Shown here: positions 39,101 to 50,354 of the stretch, in pieces
How positions within the stretch are numbered: the stretch's first letter is position 1
How the letters are laid out: every line of letters starts with the position of its first letter
DNA from: Adiantum capillus-veneris
Lineage: Eukaryota > Streptophyta > Polypodiopsida > Polypodiales > Pteridaceae
NCBI GenBank assembly: GCA_014529385.2
Contig: CM043955.1
Location: forward strand, 150,737,640-150,801,639
Reading direction: 5' to 3'
Length of the DNA: 64,000 nucleotides
Program-made: the position numbers and the translations under genes
Notes under the pieces: model-generated
Database searches by the model: none
What the model was told of the DNA's origin: nothing
Seen by the model: the letters and a program-made list of their open reading frames with translations, nothing else

Positions 39101-42100
39101 CTTGAAGAGTGGATATCATCAGATCACGATAGCGCCAGGAGATGTCTGCAAGACAACTATTCGGACGACTTTTGGGTTATTTGAGTTTTTGGTGATGGTT
39201 GGCTTAACCAATGCTCCTGCGACATTTAACCGGATGATGGACAAGATTTTTCGAGAGTACAGGCTTCTTTGACGACATCATTGTTTTCTCCAAGAATGAG
39301 GCAGAACACAGAGATCATCTGCTTCAAGTCTTTCAGGCATTACGAGATCACACGTTAGTGATTAATGCAAAGAAAAGTGAATTTTTCCTACCAGAGATAC
39401 ACTTTTTGGGACACATTGTGTCAGCAGCAGGAGTGCAAATAGACCCGGCCAAGATAGAGACTATCCGTGATTGGCCCGATTTGAGGAATGTCCATGAAGC
39501 TAGAAGCTTCTTGGGACTGTGTTCGTACTACACGCGGTTCATACGAAAGTTTGCAGAGGTTGCTTCCCCTTTGCATACCTTGACACAGAAAGGAGTACCT
39601 TTTTCGTGGGGACCCACAGAGGTGACTGCCTTTCGGACATTGAAAGAGAAATTGACTACGGGACCTATTTTGACTTTGCCGGACTTGCAGAAGTCATTTG
39701 AAGTATATTGTGATTCTTGTGGTCGTAGTCTGGGTGCGGTCTTGATGCAAGAAGGCCATGTCATAGCTTACGAGAGCCGTTTGTTCTCTAGGCCGGAGAT
39801 GACAGCACAGATCTATGAGAAAGAGCTTTTGGCGGTTATCCATGCTCTTACTCAGTGGCGGCATTACCTACTCGGAGCAGATTTTACTGTCTTTACAGAC
39901 CATCAGAGTTTGCGCTACTTCTTGTCACAGAAGCAGCTTTCGGAAAAACAGATGCGGTGGGTGAACATCTTGTCACAGTTCCACTTCGAGATTGTCCATG
40001 TGCAGGGACAGAAGAATGTGGTGGCAGAAGCTTTGTCTCGGAAACCATTGGTTCTGGCTATTTCCGCGATACATCATAGGAGCTTCGAGGATATGGTCGA
40101 TCAGTGTGCCACAGATACAAATTTTGCAGATATTTTCACACGGATACGGGATGGGGAGAGAGTAGCTGGATACTCCCTTCGGGAAGGCTACTTGATGAAA
40201 AAGACTATGTTGTGCGTTACACAACCGTTGAGGGAAAAGGTTGCCACTGTCCACCTTTTACGGGTCACCGCGGCATTGCTACCACCATGAAAGGGGTAGA
40301 GAGATACTTCTTTGGGCCGAGACTCAAAAAGGATGTGGAAGAGTTTGTGCGCAGTTGCTCAGTATGCCAGAAGGTCAAGTTTGACAGGCATAAAGCACAG
40401 GGATTGTTACAGCCTTTACCCATACCCACCCGCCCCTGGGAAAATATTGAAATGGATTTCATTTTTTTGATCTCCCGAGAATACAGAATGATCACCATGA
40501 TTTTCCGATTACATGGCACGTCTGAGACAATTCTCTCCGACAGAGACCCCAGATTTATGAGTTGGTTTTGGAAGGCAATTTGGGAGAACATTGGCACGCA
40601 GTTGCAGTTCTCGTCATCGTTCCACTTGCAGACTGACGGGCAATTTGAGATTGCCAATTCAGTGATTTTAGATTTATTGAAGTCTTGTATCTCGGATCAG
40701 AAGACTCAATGGGAAAAGAACTTACCTTTGGTGGAATTTGCCTATAGTAACACGATACACTCTTCGACGGGGAAGACGCCATGTGAGATTGTTGAAAGTG
40801 CTGCGAAGGTTCCATCCTTCCTGAGCACGAAAGATTAGATATTTGAAGCGGATGAATATTCGCGAGACTTGGATACGGCTTTTGCCAAGGTTCGCGAGAC
40901 TTTGCAGGAGTCTCAAGAACGACAGAAAAAGGCAGCTAATCGCCATCGTCGCGACTTGAAACTGAAGGAGGATGATTGGGTGCTCTTACTTTTGAGAAGG
41001 CACGCCTAAGAAAGAAAAAGGGAAAGGAGAGGCTTTTTCCAAAGCTTAGTTTGTGATACTACGGACCTTTCCAAATTACTGACAAGATAAATGATGTCTC
41101 CTTCCGATTAAAACTGCCAGATACTTGGAGGATTCACAATGCATTGCATGTGAGTCTCTTGAAACCTGTTAAGGGTGATGTGCCTGATGATGGGGAGCCT
41201 AATGAGCAACCCAAAGTGGAAGAAAACGAGGAGATCCTTGTTCCTGAACAGATTTTGGCACATAATGATACGAAGAAAGGTAAAGTCCGAAGGCGGGTTC
41301 TTGGTTAAGTTCAAGAACTTTCCTGCATTTGATGCGAAGTGGATGGAGGAGGAGGACCTAGCAGATACTCCTCGGATTGTGAAACTTTACCTCGATGTTT
41401 TGGTTTAGCGTAGTCTACTCCAAACGGAACCCAGAATTCAGCTTGGCCGGAGATCTGGTGCAGTGGGATGCACAAGAGGGGAGTCACTCCGCTCCCTTGT
41501 CAACAGATGCCTCGATTTTGATACGAAAGTCACTGATGTCTCTTTGAGCTTCAGGGATACTGAGAGCTGACAGTATTCTGCTGGATGACTTTATGAAATG
41601 GAATTCCTGATTATGATACTGATTTGTTCTTGACTTCTTGTGAGTGCAGGAACTGATAGACGAAATGACTGCAGCATTTTGGTCTACTTGATCTCGAATA
41701 GACATGGTTGCAATACGGGTTAGTCAATCGGACATCGATGAGGTCCCGATTGGACCTAGATGTTATTCCTAGCTACATTGCCGATAAATCATGGTCTAAG
41801 ATCCAAATGAATGTTGAATGTCATGTGATGTCTTGTGATGTCTGGTGATGTCCTGTGATGTCGTGTGATGTGACTGTCGATTTTGTACATGTGCTAGATG
41901 TGTGTTTCTAGTACGTAGGTACTAACAGTCAGTGTCTGCTAAGACGGTTTATGGCTTTTGTCGGTTTTGCAGGCGTAATCGCGGTCGATTACAATGCTTT
42001 CAAGAGGGGAGTATGTCACAAAGTGATGACGTGGCGGACAGCAGAAACCCTAATTTCTGCCAAAAACCCTAAAATTCCTGCAAACCCTAATTTTTGCCCA

Positions 42101-45100
42101 AAACCCTAATTTCCGGAAATCGCGGAGGTGTTTTTTTTTTTGGGGGAAATTTTGAGCGACGCAAATCTCAGCTTTTCGCTTTGATTTGGGAGAAAGAAAG
42201 AGAAAAAGAGAACTTGCTTTTTACTGACTCTCATTGAGAGAGAGAGAGAATCTGCTTTTGCTTTGAAGCTTTTGGGGCTCTGCTTTTGGGCATCCCTTGT
42301 AACCTTTAAATTAGTGGTGAGGGCCTCACTTCTCAGGGCATCTGGACGCAGAGTCTGAGAGTGAAACCCTAACCGCTCTCTTGTACTTTGATGATTGATT
42401 AATACAAAAAGAAATACCGAAAGGGGCGCCAGTCTTTGGGGCCAATATCTCTAGGCACAGAACTCCGCCGGGCCAGTGCAAATCTATTGTGATCTGTGAA
42501 TTGTTTTGAAGTGGTTATTTGGTGTTGTCGCGGTTGATTCTTAACTTGGAGTGTCCAAGTCTGTTACACATCTCGCCAAAATCGGCCAGTAAACTTAGTA
42601 TCTCGATCACTGACGATATCCTCTGGCAAACCATATAGCTTATAAAGCTGATCGACAAATAAAACCTCCAACTCATGGCTTTTTACTGTCTACTTCGTTG
42701 GTATAAACTTCGCCATTTTTGTGAGTCTATCGACCACAACCCAAATAGCGTCATTGCCCCGACTAGTATTTGGCAAACCAACGATAAAGTCCATGGAAAT
42801 ACTCTGCCACTTGGCATCTGGGATTTCATGCATGTAGCAGTCCAGTTTCTTAAGGCGCTCTGCCTTATTGACCTGACACTGAGTGCATCTCTTTACATAG
42901 CTCTCTATGTAAGAGCGCATTCTTGGCCAATAGAAATATCGCTTGACCAAAGCCAAAGTTCTTTGGATGCCTGGGTGCCCAGCGCTAGGAACATTGTGGC
43001 ATTCGCACAAAATCCTTTGTCGAATTTCATCGATTTCCGGCACGCAGACTTTACCATTTTTGAACAATAGTCCACCTCTAATGGAGTATTATCACTGTCT
43101 CGTCTCTCCAGCACGACTCACTTGGGTCTCCGAACCACCCAAGCCTGTATGCAAGTCATACCCCGGTTCGACCTCGTTCCATATCTTGCCAAAATCACCA
43201 TCGGAACGACATAGCCCTCGGAGAGAGAGAGAGAGAGAGAGAGAGAAATCCGTCGAGATTTCAACTATAGACAAGGCATTAACCTCAGGAATCCTACTGA
43301 GTGCATCGGCAACTCGATTGCTGGATCCTTTTCTATAACGGATCTCAAAGTCAAACTCTTGCATAATCTCAACCCATCTAGCCTTCCGGCCTCTGAGATC
43401 ACCCTGATCACAGATATAGCGCAAGGAGTGATGATCTGTCCATGCAACAAACGTAGAGCCATACAAGTAGTGCCGCTATTTCCTCAAGGCGTAAACTACG
43501 GCGTAAAGCTCTTTCTCATACGTTGGATAACGCATTTCAGCGTCAGTAAGCTTCTTACTTTCAAACGCAACAGGACGTCCATCTTGGTATAATGCCGCAC
43601 CAATAGCATAATCACTAGCATCAGTTTCAACCACAAACGGTTTGCTAGGATCCACAATGTGCAATATTGGCGCAATAGTCACCAAGTGCTTTAATGTCCG
43701 AAAGCTCTCGTCGAGACGCTCATTCCAGACAACAGGGGGATTACCTTTACGGTGAGGAGCCAAAGTCTTTGGCCCTTTCACCCCTCCTTTTAAAAGTTGC
43801 GTAAGCGGAGCAGCAACTTTAGAGTAATCCTTGATAAACTTGCGAAAGAATCCAGTAAAGCCTAAAAAGGGCTTTACTTGGCGTACATTCTTCAGAATGG
43901 GCCAATTTCGCACTTTATCCAACTTTTCGGGGTCAACTCGAATTCCATCGCGAGTAATGATGTGACCCAAGTACAGAAGCTCTTTCCTAAAGAATTCACA
44001 CTTAGAAGCCTTAGCATAAAGCTTCTCAGTTCTCGGTACTTCGAGAACAGTGCCTATATGCCCTAGGTGCTCAAACAAACTTCGGCTGTAGATCAAGATA
44101 TCATCGAGAAATACAACAACGAAGTTGCCTAAAAATGGTCTCAACAGATCATTCATCATCTGCTGAAACATAGCTGGAGCATTGGTCAAACCAAAAGGCA
44201 AAACCAAAAACTCGTAGTGACCATAACGGTATGGAAGCCTGTCTTAGGAATGTCTTCTAGTTTGATCCGTATCTGATGATAGCCTGATCGAAGGTCTATC
44301 TTCGTAAAATACAACGCTCCATGAAGTCGATCTATCAGGTCGTCCATGCGTGGGAGCGGGAGCAGATACTTGTTTTTAATGGTGAGCTTATTCAACCCTT
44401 TATAATCCACGCAGAAGCGCATAGTGTTATTCTTCTTTCGAGAAAGTAACACTAGCGCTCCCCACGGGGATTTACTTGGCCAAACAAAACCTCGGTCGAG
44501 ATAATCTTTCAGCTGCCGTTGAATCTCGTCCTCCTCGGTTTTACTAAACCAATAGGGTTGCTTTGAGAAGGGCTGACTACCAGCCACCAACTCAATGCCA
44601 TGATCTACTCCTCTCGAAGGCGGCAAGCCAGGAGGTAGATCATCAGGAAAAACATCCTTGAAATCAGTCATGATTTCTCGGATAAGGTTGGATTCGTCGG
44701 AATCCCCAAGTTCAACAGAAGAACATGAAATGTTTTTACGAAATTCAGTGACAGAAGTACCAAGCACTAATGAATCAAACCAAGCAGATGGTACACATTG
44801 ATAAACGTCAACATTAGAAGACTTTGTTCTTTATACATTTCCAAAGTAGTAACAACTGGTATTGAAAAACCATTATTTATAGACTTCTGATTACAAAGCG
44901 ACATTATTTACAGACTTCTGATTACAAAGCGACACAGATACATGAGGCATGTCCTGCTTAACAAAAACAAGAGAGTGATGTACATAGTCTATGTACAATG
45001 AGTCTTGTTTATCATAAAACCATGGAAGTCCTAAAATAACATCTGCTCTGTCCAGGCGCATGATGTGGAAATCCAGATTCTCTTTGTAATCGGCTAGCTC

Positions 45101-47066
45101 GAGCGACAAATCTGGAACCATCCGATTCCATACATCCGTATCCTCGCCACGAGCCATCTTCATGCGATACTCATGGTCACTGTCCGGCGTCCGCAGGCTC
45201 AGTTTCTGCACCAATTTTGCATCCACAAAATTGTGTAAGCTTCCATTATCAAGGAGTACGGTCACGTCATGACCATTGATCTTCCCGGGGAAACGGAGAA
45301 GATCGTGCTTATCAAACACTTTGGTCTAAAAGTACAGTTAGTGCATGAACTGTGCGCTAAATGATGGATTTTCAACTTGAACAACATTAGAGTTACCTGA
45401 GAGCTCGTGAATTTGAACCGAAGGACGACCTTTCGGTTTTTGTATCTTCTTCTTCTTCTTGGGGCAGTCCTTGATTTGGTGACCTGTCTGGCCACATCCA
45501 AAGCAAGCTCCCTTCTTCACTACATCAACAACTGAAGCATTTTTTGCTTTCTGCTTCTCCTGAGAGGATCTCGGCGGTGATTTGGACTTATGCTAGAATC
45601 GGAGTCACTTCCTCGAAGCACCCTCACCGGATGGATGGTCTGCGGTTCTTTTCTTCTCATAGTTCGCTCCATTTATCAACTGGAACGTCCTAGCCTTTGC
45701 CACTACATCCTCGACATCAGTCGGGGCTTTGTCCTTGATTAAGGCCCAACGATAATAATCCCAGTAGGTACATGTGCACAGCGTGCGTAGAATCCACCTT
45801 GCAAAAGATGGGCGCCTCTTTGAAAGCTGTCGTATACTTATCAAAAGATAGAGTTTTCATTGAAAGACTCTACAGTTTGGCATAGGCTTTCAAAGGATCC
45901 ATTATGGCGAAATCCCTCTTGAATTTCACACAAAAATCAGCCCACGTCATAGGCTTCTCTGTCATGTCGCGCCACCAGGTAAGCGCCTTACTGCGCAAAT
46001 AGAGAGGAATCGTCTGAATCCTCTGTTCATAATGCTCCCCATGGAGATCAAAATACGTGGTCCACTGGTGCGGCCAGTTATTTACCGCCAATTCCGTACA
46101 CTCCTTCTCTTCCCTTGAGAAATTTGTAGTTTTGTACAAAATCGTGGCAGTCGGACCACCCTGTGAACGCCCAAAAGCAGCAATCTGCGTTCGCAATTGC
46201 GGAGATGGGTTTCGCCCTCGAAAATTCACGCAGTCGTCGACTGAGCCGTATTTTCTAGAGCAGTAAGCCGGGAACTAAGCGCTTGCACAATCCCTTCGAG
46301 AGAGGCCAAGAGAATGTTCGTATGAACGTTCGCGTTTTCTAGAGCTATAACACACTGGTCGAAGCTCTGGGAAGTACTTGTAATCCATGTATAGAGAGCA
46401 TGCGTGAATAGAATTTGAACATTACCTGGCGCGTCGTCACGTTGCACATCCGAGCTAGAGGAATCCATGGCAAGGTGCGTGAAAAACTCGAAGTTTCACG
46501 CGAAACTTGCCTTTTCTACACTTTTCGGTCGCGAAAAGTTAAACTTCGAGAAGCTCTACGCATCGGCGTGAGCGTCCGAAGGCGAGCAGGTGATGGCGGG
46601 GACGCGGGAGTGCGAGTAGATGGAGAGAGGAGCGTAGGGAGGGAAGCAGAGGACTCGAAAAATGAGTTCTGTGTATGCTTCTTCTACAAGTGTCTGTAAG
46701 TGAGTTTTAATAAACTCAGCTTTCATACTTTGATTTAAAATGTCCTGTCCACTTTTAAAAAAAGGACATTTAAATAATAAACCCATTGCAAGGGAAAAAG
46801 AAATCGTTTGCGTGCGAGACTTGCAGAGGAAAGTATATCTGGAATCGACGGGCGTAGAGAGAGAGGGAAGATTTTTTGGCACCGTTTTCCAGTAGAGGCA
46901 TCGATTTGGAGCCAACGCGGGCAGCCACGCTGGATTTTGGCAGTGCTTTGTGTTCCACACTGGCTTGTCCTCTCAGAGAAAAAAGCAACGCTGGGCTTCT
47001 GTGAGAGCTGCACACCCACATTGGGTGTGCTCAACATCTTCAGGTGCCCAATTACCAGAGAAAGCA

Positions 47067-47149
<83 letters not shown>

Positions 47150-50100
47150 AGTTTTACAGAAGCAAATGCTCCCTCTCTTTTCCGCCCCCCTTTAAAATCT
47201 AATTGTAATAAAAAAAAAATCAGTGAAAACACCTATGCGGTACTCAAAATTAGTTGTTTTGCCAATAAAATCAGCAAATATATAAGTAAAAATCTGATTT
47301 TTTTTTAAAATCAGTAAAAATCAGCGATCTCTCACCTGCACACAAGCTTATGAGAAGAAAATAATCAATTAAAAAGTTGTTTCATCAAAACTTGCATGAA
47401 ACAGTGATTACCCGACTCTAACCAGCCCGTAGGTTTGCACACGGTCCCTCATGCAGCCAAGCCGGCTCTGATACCATGAAACGAACAATGAGAGTGGATC
47501 TCCCGGCTACACGGACCCCCTACAGACATGCGTCGGACAAACCACCCGACCATAGCCACCATCCGGCAGCTCCCCCGTGCTCGGACCAACGTCCGAGGAC
47601 GTAGGAGTGCACCTGTAAGACCGAGCGTCCCATACCACCCGGCCTCACCTCCTCGAGGTGACCTCGTGCACTCCTAGCCTCGCAAGCTAGCCATTGGCAC
47701 TCTGCCAAAGGGGGTCAATAACTGCAAATGAGGCCTTGGCCTCCCTTTTGTAATAATGGCCGACCACACTGGCCATGTTCACACTGCGTCTGCCCGGACA
47801 CTGGACGCCCATCCCGACGACGTTTGGGCTAGATCTCCTCTCCTGTGAGCGGGACAACAATTTGGATGACAATGACAAGCATGATGATTTGCATGATCAA
47901 GATGTGATTACTCACAAGCATGATGATTTGTATGATCCAGAGGTGATTGTTCACAAGGATGATGGTTTAGTTGATGCTTTTTCTAGCGAAGCTAACCTCG
48001 TTACAGATTCGATTGATCCTGAAGAACCGATCTTGGCTCTCGAGCCTATGTCCAAAGAACCCCCACAGGAAGTATTATGTGTTCGAATGATTAGTCAGCA
48101 CGCATTGTTCGAGTGTTTCATTCGTGATCGTTTCCTGTATTTTAGTGAGCGTCTTTATGTGATCCCTTTTCATAGGCATGCCATATTGTACGTAGAGCAC
48201 GATTCACTCATGAATGAGCACGAATGTATGCGGATCTCTCATGAAAAGCTGAAAAGTATGCATTCAAGGAAGTCACAGTCCATGTCTCTTCCTTGGCACG
48301 GCGCAGTCGTCGAAAGAGCATAAGAAAGATTGAGCATCAAGCATAGGCATTTCCATTGTGTTTTGCCATAGTTGATTGATTTAGATCAAAAAGTCAAGAT
48401 TCGACCCTATTGTTTGCGTGTGTTTGATGGACGGTTTTACACTCCGACTCTATGTTCATCTACATTGCATGCCAGGATTCCAGACACTGTTGGCGATCTC
48501 CCTCGACGCCATACAGTTCGGTACCAGTACCTCACTTTGAAAAGGAGGGAATGTCACATGCACATCTAACCCTATGTGTACATGGACAAGCTACTTCATG
48601 ACATGGGTTCAGTTCAGTCCGATTCAGTTAGCTTAGGAAATGATCTGGCACTTTTGTGAGTGTTCACAGACCGTGCATGTCCACAAACTTAGAATAGATG
48701 CATATCCTCTGCTTGCATGCAGCATGATCATCAGATTTCCATCGAAACCCATCAGGAGCATTTTTATAGTCCATAGACCTATTTTCCCTATTTTTGACAT
48801 TTTTCACTTACTATTTTTAAGTGACTTTTGTTGGGAGCTAGGTAGGGCAAATTTCATAAGTTTGTATATAGAAACCTAGCGCTAGCACTTTCTGGCAGAA
48901 GAGGCAGCAGGAACTTTGGTTCTCAGCAGGACCCAAGCAGGCCTAGCGTTTTTGCAACACAGCAACAAGGACCTAGCATTTTGCAACCACAAATCAGCCC
49001 TTGGCGTTTTTGCATGGCAGATCAGCCTCGGCGACCACTAGACACAGCAGATCAGCCCTAGCGTTAGCAGTTTCCTCAGCAAAGACAGATTTCAGCCCCT
49101 AGCGTTTTTGGTTTGCAGATCAACCTAAGCGTTTTTGCAGATCTTTGCGACGGAATCAGCCCTAGACTCAACATTTTCAGTTTTCAGCAGTCAGTTTCCG
49201 TAGTAGAACCCCCAAACCTCGCAGATCTCACCTTCCCGCAGCAAATCCTCGTTGCACGGTCAGATCCCGCGAAGTTTGCAGATTCAGCCTGGCAAACGCA
49301 GATTTCCGCATCTGCGTTTTCGTCGTCGCATCGCCGCCATCAACATCGTCACCGACATAAGAGTCAGAATTCAACATATAAAGATTTGCAGATTTCGGCC
49401 CTTAGCATTTTCAGATTTCAGCCCATCTCATCGTCATCCTCATCGTCGGCAAGTCCAAGCATTGTAGAGATTTGTGCAACAAATAGTAGACCGCTCTCAC
49501 CATAGAGAGTGGGGCCTTCGGAGGAGGGTTTAACAACATTCTGGTGTCGTATTCTTCTCTCTATATCTCCCAGTCTCAGCACCTTCATTCACAGTGTCTT
49601 CCACTTTGTTTGTGATCATTTGCACTCTCTCACTAAAGGAACGGAAGGCTCTCCTTTCTGTAAGTAAAAGAAACCTTGAGCACAGTTCGGAGCACTCATC
49701 TTGAGCAAAGTTCAACATTCACTTCCGCTGCACCTTACACTACTAGCATTTGTATGTAGATTGAAAGGTTTTTTTAAATCTACAACTTTAAGCCCTGGGG
49801 CTGAAGCTATTGCTTGTTTTAACAGTTCAAAACTTTCTTGTTGTCTGCGAGTCCACTCAAAAGGAACCTTTTCTTGCAACAAATCGGTCATAGGGGCTGT
49901 TATGTAAGAGTAAAATTCAATAAATTTCCCAGAAGACTAGATAAACCCAAAAAGAATGTCAAAGATGTCACATTCTATGGCGCTGGCCATGCTAATATCA
50001 CTGCTACTTTCTTAGGATCCATTTTGAATCCTTCAACAGAAATAATATGGCCTAAGTATTCAAGCTCAGCCATATTGAGGCCTTTTTTTGGGCTCTCTCT

Positions 50101-50294
50101 CTCTCTTCTTCACTCGTTCATGACATGGGGAGCTCATTTTGGCAATTCCCTTATTCTCGCCACGCTTAGCCTTCTTGGTTCACTCTCTCTCACTTACTCA
50201 TTTACATGGGGGGGAGCAACGACAGCGTCATCGTTGCTCCCCAATTTTACTATCAAAATACCTTCTTCTTTTTTTTTCTTTTTTTTCTTTTTTT

Positions 50295-50354
<60 letters not shown>

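Larger units (their letters stand above)
35545..42568 (+). mobile_element. Element 5: Ty3/Gypsy element related to element 1, plus strand
   Basis: CATCT on both sides (35540-35544, 42569-42573). LTR start TGTCAGAAAG (5') and TGTCACAAAG (3'), 3' end CTGTTACA. gag-pol order and words match element 1 closely in RT, integrase and chromodomain-like tail, but the LTR is much shorter (555 bp) and shares with element 1 mainly the conserved motif. Many stops and a missing piece in RT make it defective. It is the innermost layer of stack B. Confidence 0.92.
46469..47476 (-). other. 5' untranslated leader of element 4
   Basis: Region of about 1 kb between primer site and gag. It holds a long (CT)n run at 47071-47147. 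No coding motif seen. Confidence 0.65.
34313..47859 (-). mobile_element. Element 4: Ty3/Gypsy element, minus strand, interrupted by element 5
   Basis: Short LTRs (380 and 383 bp), primer site 47462-47476, polypurine tract 34693-34705, full gag-pol order on the minus strand. Flanks ATTTA (34308-34312) and ATTTG (47860-47864): a 5-bp duplication with one later change. It interrupts element 3. Its integrase is interrupted by element 5 (35545-42568). C-terminal chromodomain ([18 protein letters not shown]) makes it a chromovirus. Confidence 0.92.
34247..48323 (+). pseudogene. Acidic His-Asp repeat ORF of element 3, split by element 4
   Basis: Two pieces: 34247-34312 ([15 protein letters not shown]...) and 47865-48323. 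With the insertion and one copy of the target duplication removed they form one open frame of about 175 codons ending in TAA. The first third repeats a KHDDL(H/N/Y)D unit; the rest is ordinary-looking protein with [40 protein letters not shown] and [12 protein letters not shown] recognise no family. It sits where protease-pol would be in element 2. It may be a captured host segment or a relic of a longer polyprotein. Confidence 0.55.
32097..49739 (+). mobile_element. Element 3: non-autonomous relative of element 2, carrying two nested elements
   Basis: LTRs 32097-33281 and 48552-49739, CTACT on both sides (32092-32096, 49740-49744), primer site 33283, polypurine tract 48540. Its own interior is only 33282-34312 plus 47865-48551 (about 1.7 kb): a Gag-like coiled-coil frame and an acidic repeat frame. 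No protease, RT or integrase. LTR ends, primer site and the first gag residues match element 2, so element 2 relatives probably supply the enzymes. Everything from 34313 to 47859 is inserted. Confidence 0.9.

Noticed and set aside
41818-41872. CRISPR-like array
   Set aside because: Units are contiguous, about 10 bp, without unique spacers; this is a minisatellite in plant DNA.
46808-47308. Long Ser-Leu reading frame
   Set aside because: It is a (CT)n microsatellite read as codons; the same holds at 57032-57247 and 61786-62079.
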